DNA of 64,000 nt from Tatumella punctata (lineage in GTDB: Bacteria; Pseudomonadota; Gammaproteobacteria; Enterobacterales; Enterobacteriaceae), in NCBI RefSeq assembly GCF_039523735.1, contig NZ_BAAAFW010000094.1, positions 1-64,000 on the forward strand. Reading direction: 5' to 3'. Positions within the stretch are counted from its first letter, which is position 1. Each line of letters opens with the position of its first letter. Below are positions 52,943 through 61,599 of this stretch, in pieces. The translations under genes were made by a program, and so were the position numbers. Below the pieces are notes generated by a model. It was not told the DNA's origin and did no database searches. It saw only the letters and a list, made by a program, of their open reading frames with translations.

Positions 52943-53577
52943 CAGGATTTACCCTCAATTATGTTGATAAAGTTTCTGATATTGCAGTAATTGACATCAC
53001 TGACTGTATCCACTTTCAGCACATGGGCACCACTCTCTGTGGCGGCACGAACCCCGTTGTCGTTATCTTCCACCACCATACATTGCTCCGGTAGCAGTCC
53101 CAGTCTGGCGATAGCTTTCTGATAAATTTCCGGAGAAGGTTTTCCGTAAGTCACATCCTGGTTAGAAAGAAAAAACTCAAAATTAGCCAGCAGATTCGCC
53201 CGGGTCAGCATAACTTCGATACTGTCGCGTATGGAGTTTGATGCGACAGCCAGACGATAGCCTTCATGCCGCAACCTGGCTAAAGCAAATTCATGATGAA
53301 ACACGGGACGGCAATATTGATATACCATTTCCATCGTGTATTGCTGCTTCAGCTGATTGATAAAGCCGTGCAGTGACGGCGGTAATCCTTTCTCTGTACT
53401 CAGAATAGACAGCTTATCGCGGGTAGGAAGACCGTCAAATTTAGACAGATGTTCATGACGGGCAATCACCATTCCGAACAGTGCCAGCGCTTTGTTCAGA
53501 GCATCATAATGCCAGTCTCTGGCATCAATCAGGACACCATCCATATCAAAAATGATCGCCTGAATCTTATTATTCAT
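52942..53577 (-). CDS. HAD-superfamily sugar-phosphate phosphatase
   Basis: 211 residues from the ATG matching MNNKIQAIIFDMDGVLID; the ORF can extend 6 codons further upstream but no ribosome site supports it. HAD motifs: DMDG at about 11-14 (motif I), VASNS near 112 (II), KPSPEIYQKAIARLG near 146 (III Lys), VVEDNDNGVRAA near 168 (IV). A beta-phosphoglucomutase-like cap follows motif I. Probably removes phosphate from an intermediate of the glycan precursor pathway. Overlaps the GDPD-like gene by 8 bases and the nucleotidyltransferase start by 1. Confidence 0.8.
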   Translation of the reverse strand: MNNKIQAIIFDMDGVLIDARDWHYDALNKALALFGMVIARHEHLSKFDGLPTRDKLSILSTEKGLPPSLHGFINQLKQQYTMEMVYQYCRPVFHHEFALARLRHEGYRLAVASNSIRDSIEVMLTRANLLANFEFFLSNQDVTYGKPSPEIYQKAIARLGLLPEQCMVVEDNDNGVRAATESGAHVLKVDTVSDVNYCNIRNFINIIEGKS

Positions 53578-54205
53578 CCCACACCTCCCTGGCATTTTCA
53601 GGTCTATCGGTACATAACATCAGTTGATCAGTCAGCTCTGATCCGGCCGTAAAATGGCTTAGCTGCTGCCAGTAGTCGCGGTGATCCCGCTGATGTAATT
53701 CCGGAGAAACACAGCAGACCTCTGCACCCCGGCGAAGAAAATATTCTATTTGTCGGACATCACATTCACCGGACAAAAAACTATCCAGCCACACGCCCTG
53801 TAATTCCCGGAACAGCAGATTTTCGGTTTCAAATTCACTGATCCGCCCATAGGTCTTCACCCCTGCTGCGATATAGCTGTGCATATCAGGAACTGACATA
53901 TCAAAACAGAAATAATTTTCTATTTTAAAAAATTGCAGATGCTGCCGGATTTCCATCGCCAGCCCGTCAGACTTAATATTCAGCGCCAGCGGCAGGCGAT
54001 AGTCATAGCTGGCATGTAATTGTAAAAAATCACAAAACAGCAGGCACCCCTGCTGCGCCATATCATGAGAGATCACCAGCTGACCATTAAAATCACGAAT
54101 ATCGGTCTCACAACCAAACCCCTGGCTGAAAGCACGTCTGAATGCCGTAACCGTATTTTTTTCAGCCACCGTTTTCCATAACCCCCGGTGTGATAAAATC
54201 TGCAT
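53570..54205 (-). CDS. glycerophosphodiester phosphodiesterase-like protein of a surface-glycan locus
   Basis: 211 residues from the ATG directly behind GGAGGGG. The N-terminal ILSHRGLWKTVAEKNTVTAF followed by GCETDIRDFNGQLVISHD resembles GDPD proteins: HRG, EN..AF, E-x-D and HD are the catalytic/metal residues. The barrel is shorter than in typical GDPD enzymes. Relatives appear in capsule and O-antigen loci, where they may act on a phosphodiester-linked group. It sits between the WavE-family gene and the HAD phosphatase, with which it overlaps by 8 bases. Substrate not known. Confidence 0.7.
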   Translation of the reverse strand: MQILSHRGLWKTVAEKNTVTAFRRAFSQGFGCETDIRDFNGQLVISHDMAQQGCLLFCDFLQLHASYDYRLPLALNIKSDGLAMEIRQHLQFFKIENYFCFDMSVPDMHSYIAAGVKTYGRISEFETENLLFRELQGVWLDSFLSGECDVRQIEYFLRRGAEVCCVSPELHQRDHRDYWQQLSHFTAGSELTDQLMLCTDRPENAREVWDE

Positions 54206-54246
54206 TTCCCCTCCGGTATAACTTTCCCTGTGGTACTGTCCCGGGT

Positions 54247-55263
54247 CTAGCAACGACGCCCAAAAACTCTGATAGCAACCCCGCGGACAAACGTGATGTG
54301 TAACGGCAGAAACTTAATCCATAACATCAGCCGTAATATAAAAATATGCAGCCTTTTTACTTTATGACGTAACTGCTGCACTGTTCCCTGAGAAGGGTTT
54401 TCCCCTGGCTGTAATTTTTTCCAGTCATCAAAGCAATACACACTGGAAAGTCCTTTACTTTTATATACCTGATGATGTTTACCCCAGTAAAAATTAAGCA
54501 TTTCGCTGGAGTAAGGGATAAAGTTATTAATATAATAATTCTCTGATCTTTCCCGCAGCGTTTCAGAGGCGAAACGATTTCCGGGGAACTCCATATTCCC
54601 GCTGACCTTTTCAATATACTTAACCCATATGTATTGCTCAGGCACATAACGCATAAGGGTAAATATTGAAAAGCAAAAGCAAACTTCAAACACTGAACTG
54701 TCTGCCAGCGGAATGTCAAACAGGTCATATAAGTCCTGCTGATTCCCCGCCAGAAAAATATCACCGGGATGAAACAGATATGGCATATATCCTCTGGCAT
54801 TGCGGGCAAATACATTACCGTTTATTACCCGATGACGAAATAATGCATAGCCAGGATCTCGTGGGAAGCGGCAGGCGTACTCCTGTCGGTGTTGTAAAAT
54901 ATGCCTGATTTCCGGGCCATTAAGCCGTGAATCAGTGCGTAACTTAACCACCAGTTCATGGCTTGCGCGGCGAATACCTTCCCGCGAAGAAACTATCAGC
55001 CGGTTTATATTCGTTACCCAGCGGGCTGTTTTTTGCTGGTATATCAATGGACCGGGATCCTGACTCTCCAGAAGAATAATGTCATAAGGATTTATCTTTT
55101 GTTTTAACTCCCTCCGTAAATCACGCCTGATATTCCATGTGGATAAGATAATTTCATCTTGTGGGAAATTCTTCCGGGTAATGGCTATATTCTCGATAAT
55201 ATCATCACATATCTTATTATTTTCTATAACCCGACCCTGAAAAATTATACTTACTCTCTCCAT
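54247..55263 (-). CDS. WavE-family polysaccharide/LPS biosynthesis protein
   Basis: 338 residues from the ATG that follows AGGGGATGATC. The family pattern is visible: VSIIFQGRVIENNKICDDII, NFPQDEIILSTWNIRR, ILLESQDPG, ITNINRLIVSSREGIRRA-type and LVVKLRTDSRL near 110. WavE, first described in Vibrio cholerae lipopolysaccharide core synthesis, is thought to be a glycosyltransferase-like enzyme. The C-terminal 50 residues are basic and hydrophobic (LHIFILRLMLWIKFLPLHIT), which suggests membrane association. Its start lies 2 bases after the stop of the unknown 165-residue protein. Confidence 0.8.
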   Translation of the reverse strand: MERVSIIFQGRVIENNKICDDIIENIAITRKNFPQDEIILSTWNIRRDLRRELKQKINPYDIILLESQDPGPLIYQQKTARWVTNINRLIVSSREGIRRASHELVVKLRTDSRLNGPEIRHILQHRQEYACRFPRDPGYALFRHRVINGNVFARNARGYMPYLFHPGDIFLAGNQQDLYDLFDIPLADSSVFEVCFCFSIFTLMRYVPEQYIWVKYIEKVSGNMEFPGNRFASETLRERSENYYINNFIPYSSEMLNFYWGKHHQVYKSKGLSSVYCFDDWKKLQPGENPSQGTVQQLRHKVKRLHIFILRLMLWIKFLPLHITFVRGVAIRVFGRRC

Positions 55264-55265
55264 GA

Positions 55266-55763
55266 TCATCCCCTGATCGAACTGATTTTCTTTTTTACCA
55301 ATTTAATAAGTTTTTTAAAGTTTTCAGTAATAGTCACCCCGAGAAAAATCATTGATACATTATTCAGCAACGCCCTGTATTCGCCAAAGTGCCGGACCCG
55401 AAGGTATCTGGTGCTCATATTAAAAAAAGACCAGAGTTCATTCTTATAGTCTTCATGCTTTGCGGAAACAATAAATACCGTCACACTCCGGTCCGGTCGG
55501 GAGTCATCCATCAGCAGAATTTTTATCAGAGTAATCAGATGCTCACGGTAGGTATCATATTCTTTATCATTACTTACCTTAACAAAGATCGCATAGATTT
55601 TTGTTTCCAGATCGACAGAGAAATTCTTAACTTTTTCCATATCAAAACCCAGTAACAATACCTGTGATATTTCTCTGTTAAGTTCGGGGATTCTGGTTTG
55701 ATCATGACCATTTAACCATAGCCCGTATTCTTCTTCGCTGACGCCCTCTACCTGCAGTTCCAT
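55266..55763 (-). CDS. unknown protein of the glycan locus
   Basis: 165 residues from the ATG behind GGAGAACAG; a GTG five codons earlier overlaps the previous stop. I do not recognise a family. It is acidic in the first third and has a strongly basic C-terminus (NFKKLIKLVKKKISSIRG). Hydrophobic stretches IYAIFVKVS, RSVTVFIVSAKHEDYKNELW and NNVSMIFLGVTIT alternate with charged loops, compatible with an alpha/beta fold. No signal peptide. It is packed tightly between the glycosyltransferase and WavE genes (stop 2 bases before wavE), so it belongs to the operon and probably to the same pathway. Confidence 0.6.
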   Translation of the reverse strand: MELQVEGVSEEEYGLWLNGHDQTRIPELNREISQVLLLGFDMEKVKNFSVDLETKIYAIFVKVSNDKEYDTYREHLITLIKILLMDDSRPDRSVTVFIVSAKHEDYKNELWSFFNMSTRYLRVRHFGEYRALLNNVSMIFLGVTITENFKKLIKLVKKKISSIRG

Positions 55764-55774
55764 CTGTTCTCCGG

Positions 55775-57511
55775 TCACTTTTTATAGGGTGTACTGTCAT
55801 TTAATAATCGGGCTACTTCTTTCACAGACATCGGGAAGTAAGCACCTTTATACAGGTACTTCAGGTAGCAGGCCGAAATCCAGGTGCTTATTTTTATTAA
55901 GGGTGTTTTTTTAATAAACCAGTCATCATTATTTCTGTAAAACGGTGAGTAAAACCATGAATGTGACAACTGGTTATTAAGAATAAAGCTTCCCACCAGT
56001 GTGCTTTTCTTAGTTGCAGGACTGGCTGAGGAATTCATTACCCGTAAAATCTGAATCAGTTCATTAGGTGCTATCTCTTCACACAGAATAAGACGACTAA
56101 AATCATTGATAAACTCACTGGTCCGGGACAATTTTACTGTAATTTCTTTAATCACATTCTTTATCAGTAAGAACCGGGCAAGTCCGCTCATTCCTGATGA
56201 AGATATGGTCTGTAAGACCTGGCGGGTGGCCCCGTACTTACAGGCAAACTGATAAATACGCCCGCGGGCCTGCTCATCTGACAGGCGGAATAACGGTTTT
56301 TTTCGCACAAACGGCAGTATTTCCATAATACTGCGGCTCATACGGTTTCTTCCCCGGTAATCTTTTACGGCTACACAACCGTAGTAATGAATCACCGAGC
56401 GGGCGTTCATACTCTGGGTCACCGTCAGCGGATTAATGATAGAAGGTATACCATCATCGCTGCAACGTATCCCCTGTTCTATATCTTCATAATCATTCCA
56501 GTACAGTTGTTCATTCTGTGGAGAGTGTAGCCAGACTGATTTTTTACACAAATACAGGCTGCCGGTCAGATAATCATGGCCGAACTGGCTTCTGGCCGGA
56601 TGCTGGTAGCAGTAAAAAAGTTTACTGATCAGTGCGGTATCTTTTTTCGTTACTGTCCGGATATTCAGCTCCCGGGTCAGGTCCTGCTCTATCGTATTGA
56701 AATCTGAATATTTTCTTGGAATGAGATTATACTGATCGGCAAAATAGAATGACTGAAAGCCGGTCATCGGATAAAAGTCACCAAAACGCAACACTGCTTC
56801 AGAAAAGTTCAGTGGCAGCATCACCCGGTCATGGATAATACACAGATTAGGGAAGCGGGCGGCCTGTGCCAGTGCATTTTTCTTACGGGTAATATGTACC
56901 GGCGGAGCAGTAATTTCCTGGCCGATAATCCGGACCTGATCATAAAAAAGAAAATCGGCATGGGGCGTTCCGCACAGGATAATCTCGAATTCCGGCAAAT
57001 TAAGCTGCAGAATACGTTCCACACAGGCATTAAGAAATGTCGGATCTTCAGGTCCTGCCGGAATACAAAAACTCCACTGTTCCAGCCCCCTGTCCTGCTC
57101 TGCCGTCAGCGGGTGCTGCTTGAGATATACCCTGAATCCATCACGGGCTTCAACTTCAGTAAAAGCCCGCTGGTAATAACGACGCTCCAGCAGACTGTCA
57201 CAAGGGATCTGTTCTTTAATATAAAGACGGGCCCCGACTGGCATCTGATGAGTGATATCCCACAACAGATGGGCATACAGTGAAGAATCGTTCTGCACGT
57301 TAATCAGTGCAACATGGTGAATATCTTTTAACAGAAAACGTGAACAGCCATTTACCACGTATTCTTTATCTGCTTTTTTACCTTCAAAGGCAGAAAAACT
57401 AATCACCGTCATACGGGTACCCTCTTCGGCTTGCGGAAGATGGCCGCTGTAACAACGATTCAGGACCGGGACCCTGAGTTTTCTGTCATGTCTGTAACGA
57501 ATAATTCTCAT
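55775..57511 (-). CDS. GT-A type glycosyltransferase, 578 residues
   Basis: A two-part protein. Residues 1-150 form a small alpha/beta domain (VISFSAFEGKK, HVALINVQNDSSLYAHLLWD) that I do not recognise. Residues 148-400 have a GT-A pattern: SFCIPAGPEDPTFLNACVER, LNLPEFEIILCGTPHADFLF, HITRKKNALAQAARFPNLCI, HDRVMLP with a DxD-like HDR, and a late LYWNDYEDIEQGIRCSDDGI near 375 that resembles the acceptor/catalytic segment ED. The C-terminal 170 residues are helical and basic. No membrane segment. Probably adds a sugar or polyol phosphate to the glycan; donor unknown. Confidence 0.65.
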   Translation of the reverse strand: MRIIRYRHDRKLRVPVLNRCYSGHLPQAEEGTRMTVISFSAFEGKKADKEYVVNGCSRFLLKDIHHVALINVQNDSSLYAHLLWDITHQMPVGARLYIKEQIPCDSLLERRYYQRAFTEVEARDGFRVYLKQHPLTAEQDRGLEQWSFCIPAGPEDPTFLNACVERILQLNLPEFEIILCGTPHADFLFYDQVRIIGQEITAPPVHITRKKNALAQAARFPNLCIIHDRVMLPLNFSEAVLRFGDFYPMTGFQSFYFADQYNLIPRKYSDFNTIEQDLTRELNIRTVTKKDTALISKLFYCYQHPARSQFGHDYLTGSLYLCKKSVWLHSPQNEQLYWNDYEDIEQGIRCSDDGIPSIINPLTVTQSMNARSVIHYYGCVAVKDYRGRNRMSRSIMEILPFVRKKPLFRLSDEQARGRIYQFACKYGATRQVLQTISSSGMSGLARFLLIKNVIKEITVKLSRTSEFINDFSRLILCEEIAPNELIQILRVMNSSASPATKKSTLVGSFILNNQLSHSWFYSPFYRNNDDWFIKKTPLIKISTWISACYLKYLYKGAYFPMSVKEVARLLNDSTPYKK

Positions 57512-57535
57512 ATTTGTTTCCAGCCTGCCCGGTTA

Positions 57536-58291
57536 TCAGAACGATACAGACTGGCGGAAAACCGGCAGGCTGCAGAATTTTTGCAAGTCCTCAGGTGTCC
57601 CCAGACCATACATGCCGTCCATTTCGCTGCCAATATTAAGGATCCCAAGCCGGGAGTTGCCCTCAGCCAGCATATAGTTATAAACGGGAGCGACATAGAA
57701 CTCCCCTGCGCTGCGATCATTCTGGCGGATCATCTGTCCGGCAAAATGGCAGAAATCTCTGCCTCTGCGGTAGTTATAGATACCGACTGTCGCCTGATCC
57801 GACACAACCTGTTTTTCTACCACCGAAATAACCTGGCCAGAATGATTGCAACATGCATAGGACCACTTAGGATCACTGGCAGTCATCGTCATAATTAATC
57901 CATCCAGCTGTTGATCATCCAGCTGCTGTAAATAGTGGTTAATATCGATATCTACCCACTGATCAGAATTGGCAATCATTAACTGGTCATCGTTATTAAT
58001 AAATTCTTTCGCGGCTAATACTGTACAGGCAGCACCTTCAGTTATCCCTTCTAATGGAATAATCACTGCCCCCGGAGCAGCTGAACTCAGTATTTCGTCT
58101 GCAGCATAGTCGGAAATATGTGATTTCTGACAAATAAAAATAAACCGGTGTTCTGCTGCAGGTCGGAGATTATTGATGACGACTTCTATCATCCGTTTAT
58201 TATTAAGCATGATTAATGGTTTGGGATCCTTATAACCGGCAGAAGAAAAACGACTTCCACGTCCGGCCATGGGTATAACGATATTAATCAT
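57536..58291 (-). CDS. sugar nucleotidyltransferase
   Basis: 251 residues with a complete nucleotidyltransferase signature: NIVIPMAGRGSRFSSAGYKD followed by PKPLIMLNNK (1-30), PLEGITEGAACTVLAA near 80, QLMIANSDQWVD near 102 with the metal Asp, DPKWSYACCN near 142 and TVGIYNYRRG near 170. It activates a sugar or polyol phosphate to an NDP-derivative. The start overlaps the stop of the upstream cupin gene by 4 bases. It is a recognisable paralogue of the degenerate protein at 51878-52942. Confidence 0.8.
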   Translation of the reverse strand: MINIVIPMAGRGSRFSSAGYKDPKPLIMLNNKRMIEVVINNLRPAAEHRFIFICQKSHISDYAADEILSSAAPGAVIIPLEGITEGAACTVLAAKEFINNDDQLMIANSDQWVDIDINHYLQQLDDQQLDGLIMTMTASDPKWSYACCNHSGQVISVVEKQVVSDQATVGIYNYRRGRDFCHFAGQMIRQNDRSAGEFYVAPVYNYMLAEGNSRLGILNIGSEMDGMYGLGTPEDLQKFCSLPVFRQSVSF

Positions 58292-58623
58292 ACAATCACC
58301 TCAGCGCTGTATTTATCATTTTTCACCGCAGGAAGTTTCACCACCAGAGTCGTGGTATTCTCTAACACATTAAAATCTGTTATCTCTTCAGGTAAAATAG
58401 TCACAATATCGCCGGAACGGTAATTATTCCCGTTCATCATGACATTCCCTGTGATTATCATCGTTATTTCGGTGGAAATTTTATGATAATGCGCGGGCTC
58501 ATAATCCCCGGTAACATAGTGTTTCACCGCAACTTCGACATGTTCAGAATAAAACACTGAAGGTTGAAAAGGCCCGACCAGCCAGCCTCTTACCATCTGA
58601 TCTATATGTTCTTTTTTCATCAT
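58288..58623 (-). CDS. cupin-domain protein, first gene of the glycan operon
   Basis: 111 residues. The cupin barrel is clear: EPAHYHKISTEITMIITGNV gives motif 1 (G-x5-H-x-H-x-E pattern) and NYRSGDIVTILPEEITDFNV gives motif 2. Single small cupins of this kind occur in surface-glycan loci as sugar-nucleotide isomerases or epimerases. Two adjacent ATGs exist and the ribosome site is weak. It overlaps the nucleotidyltransferase start by 4 bases. An AT-rich 560-base region with no ops/JUMPstart element precedes it. Confidence 0.65.
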   Translation of the reverse strand: MMKKEHIDQMVRGWLVGPFQPSVFYSEHVEVAVKHYVTGDYEPAHYHKISTEITMIITGNVMMNGNNYRSGDIVTILPEEITDFNVLENTTTLVVKLPAVKNDKYSAEVIV

Positions 58624-59143
58624 TTTACCGGTATCAAAAAGTCCTTGTTATTGTTCCCGGAATACGGCCTGATATCCATAACCTCTTATTTAACTGCCAG
58701 GAAAATTGTGCATTAAAATAAGATTTTTTCAGCCCCATTTCTTATACAAGCAGATAATATTTCCTTTTTAATGCTATGTAAACCATCTGTTTTGGGTAAA
58801 AAAACCATACTACAACCATGAAGCAGAATAAAAAACTAAAAACATAAACACAAAAAGATTTAGGCGTTGCTATTTTATTTAACTTAAGATAAAAGATCGT
58901 TTATTTTAAGTATTTACGTTTTAACAATTGAGATTATTTTTATCATATCCACTATTAAAAACAGTGCTCTGCCGGCAGGATTTATTTACAAGTAAGTCAG
59001 AAGAAGTATTTCAGGCTGTGATTATAACTGTAATTATCCTAACAACAATCAGCAGGATGACTTCAGTATTATCCAGAGGTAAATGGGAGAGTAACGTGCT
59101 TTGAAAGGAAAAAACCATCGCCACGTAAACAATATTAAAAATA
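58624..59143. other. AT-rich region upstream of the glycan operon
   Basis: About 520 bases, AT-rich and without recognisable gene. The promoter of the minus-strand glycan operon should lie here, but I cannot choose one. No ops/JUMPstart sequence (GGCGGTAG) was found on either strand. Confidence 0.5.
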
Positions 59144-59179
59144 AACATCACCGGCCATATATATATGGCCGGTGATGTT
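59144..59179 (-). terminator. 36-base perfect palindrome, terminator of the TonB receptor gene
   Basis: A perfect inverted repeat, AACATCACCGGCCATATA and its complement TATATGGCCGGTGATGTT, followed on the minus strand by TTTATTTTTAAT. It ends 7 bases after the receptor stop codon. Exceptionally long and symmetric for a terminator. Confidence 0.85.
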
Positions 59180-59185
59180 CACTGA

Positions 59186-61168
59186 TCAAAAGCTGTAGGT
59201 TATACCAAGATTATAACGCCTGCCGTCAAGTACCGTATCATACACCGAATAATCAATTTCCTTATCGAAGATATTATATACTCCGGCAACTACTGAAAGT
59301 TCTTTACTTACATTATACCGGGTGCCTATATCAACAAAACTATAGGAAGGGACGCCCTGTGCCATAGAGGTACGACTGAGATATTCCGAACTTTTACCAC
59401 GGAAGTTTATCCGGCTCCAGAAAGATAAATCTTCACGGGCCTGCCAGTTCAGCACAGCATTGAACATATGTTCAGGCATTTTGTTTAAGGGTTTACCAGA
59501 AAATTGTCCGCTTTTCTGTTCTGAGCGGGTATAAGTATAATTTGCTGTCAGTTGCCAGCCGGTTGCCGGTTGCCAGCCAAATGTCGATTCCACTCCACGC
59601 ATTGTTGCTTTATCTACATTGACCCTGTCGCTGACAAAATCATAAGAGGTATTACCGATAGTACAGGAGGGTTCGGCACTGCTGTTACAACGGCGAACTT
59701 CGGTTATTTTGTCTTTAAAATCCGTATTAAACAAGGTAATACCGGCATTCAGAGTATCACCATTATCCCAGAGTAAGGCGATCTCTTCACTGAGGCTTTT
59801 TTCCGGTTTCAGGTCCGGATTACCGACAATAATACCGTTAAGCCGCCCGCCGCCAGTCGTCTGTCCCCAGTTGGCCGAAGACTGACGTAAATCAGGAGAG
59901 CGGTAACCGGCAGAAATTCCCCCTTTCAGGATCCACTGGTCACTCAGATGCCAGACACCATACCCCCTCGGAGTCCAGTGTGTTCCGTAATTTTCGTCCT
60001 GGTCCATACGCAACCCGCCAGTCAGGCTTAGCCCGCCGGTAATTGCCCATTCATCTTCCGCAAAAATAGCATAGCTCCAGCGAGTCAGCTTATTCAGTCC
60101 CTGTGCAGACTGAAGCTGATTACCATTATCCCGTAATTTTTCGTAGCGATACTGTCCCCCCAGCGTAAGAGTATGCTTATCCAGTAATAGCTGGTTCTGG
60201 GTATTAAAGGTTGTGTTATAAGATTTCATTTCCCGTACAGGGTTATTCGTTTCTTCCTGTTGCAGGTAGCTGGTCGTATTTAGCGAGTCATAGTAACCAT
60301 TGTGGGTCAGGGCATAACTGGTATGTTCATAACGATTTTCACTGCGGCTGTTGGGGGTACATCGGGTACCACGACAGGTTTCTATGGCCTTCGATTTCCC
60401 CGGGGTGCTGTTCCGGTCCTGTAATTCCCTCGCCATATCAACTGCGAAGCTGTTTCTGTCGTCCGGTGTCAGGGTAAAGGTGGCAGCCCCGTTACGCATC
60501 CGCTGCTCATTATAACCATTAAGAATTTTATCTTCCTGCCGCCGGGAGAGTAAACCACTCAGCTTAAGTCCCAGCAGCCCATCAATCAGCGGACCTGAAA
60601 CATACGCATCGGTCTGGAAAAGATCCCCGGAACGGCTGTTTTCCTGCAATGTGGTATCTGCATGCAGAGATCCACGCCATTTACCGTTGTTATGCGTTTT
60701 TTTGGTGATCACATTGATCACCCCCCCCATTGCATCAGAACCATACAGTGATGACATCGGGCCACGGATCACTTCAATTCGTTCGATAGATTCCAGCGGT
60801 GGCAGCCAGCCCTGTTCGATACCTGCATTATCACTGTTTGGCCGGGTTCCGCGGGTACTGACCCGTCGCCCGTCTACCAGAAATAAAGTGTATTGGGAAG
60901 ACATACCACGAATACTGATATCACTGCTGCTGCCTCCCCCGGTAACAACGACTCCGGGCACATCTTTCAGGGCATCGGTAATATCCCGGTATGCCTTATC
61001 TTCAATTTGTTGCTTACTGATTACCGAGATGGATGCCGGTGCATCTTGTATTTTCTGTTCGAAACCTGTCGCAGTAACCACCAGCGTTTCTTTATCTGCG
61101 GCATCAGCGACAGGGCATACTGCCGTAACCATCACCATAACCAGAGGTCTGACACGAAATGTTGTCAT
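59186..61168 (-). CDS. TonB-dependent ferric siderophore receptor, CirA/FepA-like
   Basis: 660 residues from an ATG nine bases after GGATTG; a start two codons upstream is possible. Signal peptide 1-23 (ends ADAAD) is followed by the TonB box ETLVVTA. The plug domain shows DITDALKDVPGVVVTGGGS, SIRGMSSQYTLFLVDGRRVS and RIEVIRGPMSSLYGSDAMGG with the VINVITKK end; the barrel ends in DGRRYNLGITYSF. E. coli CirA imports catecholate linear siderophores; similarity is best to CirA. A near-perfect Fur box lies 130 bases upstream, so iron repression is expected. Confidence 0.9.
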   Translation of the reverse strand: MTTFRVRPLVMVMVTAVCPVADAADKETLVVTATGFEQKIQDAPASISVISKQQIEDKAYRDITDALKDVPGVVVTGGGSSSDISIRGMSSQYTLFLVDGRRVSTRGTRPNSDNAGIEQGWLPPLESIERIEVIRGPMSSLYGSDAMGGVINVITKKTHNNGKWRGSLHADTTLQENSRSGDLFQTDAYVSGPLIDGLLGLKLSGLLSRRQEDKILNGYNEQRMRNGAATFTLTPDDRNSFAVDMARELQDRNSTPGKSKAIETCRGTRCTPNSRSENRYEHTSYALTHNGYYDSLNTTSYLQQEETNNPVREMKSYNTTFNTQNQLLLDKHTLTLGGQYRYEKLRDNGNQLQSAQGLNKLTRWSYAIFAEDEWAITGGLSLTGGLRMDQDENYGTHWTPRGYGVWHLSDQWILKGGISAGYRSPDLRQSSANWGQTTGGGRLNGIIVGNPDLKPEKSLSEEIALLWDNGDTLNAGITLFNTDFKDKITEVRRCNSSAEPSCTIGNTSYDFVSDRVNVDKATMRGVESTFGWQPATGWQLTANYTYTRSEQKSGQFSGKPLNKMPEHMFNAVLNWQAREDLSFWSRINFRGKSSEYLSRTSMAQGVPSYSFVDIGTRYNVSKELSVVAGVYNIFDKEIDYSVYDTVLDGRRYNLGITYSF

Positions 61169-61297
61169 TATCATCAATCCATTTGTTGAATAACATGAGT
61201 CATGTTTCACCGGCACCGCAGGAACAAAAATGTAACAATAAATTGCTGCACCGAAGAGCATTTATTGTACGACCATATATATAAATGTAAACATCAA

Positions 61298-61312
61298 TGA
61301 TAATAACTATCA
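61298..61312. promoter_or_regulatory. Fur box of the TonB receptor
   Basis: TGATAATAACTATCA matches TGATAATNATTATCA at 13 of 14 fixed positions, 130 bases upstream of the receptor start on the divergent side of the MFS gene. Confidence 0.75.
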
Positions 61313-61599
61313 TTTATATTATTTTATTTTAAAATAAATCCTTATTTATCATGTTCATGGGTTTGGTGAGGTATTTTCCTTCTATTGGCTAACTGTTAAT
61401 TTTCTATTAAAAAACAACCTTAGCTGCTCTCCGGAAGTTACATAAGAAAATATTTTTTATTATTAAATGTGATAAAGGTCGCAAAAAAAATTACTGCCGA
61501 CAGAATATCCACCATCATGGTGTTAATGGTTCGACGCCATGTAAAATACGCAGTACCGTTATCTGCTGTTGCCAGATTCACCGTCCACTCAGGAAAATA

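Noticed and set aside
58624..59143. Possible ops/JUMPstart element before the glycan operon
   Set aside because: No GGCGGTAG or related sequence on either strand.
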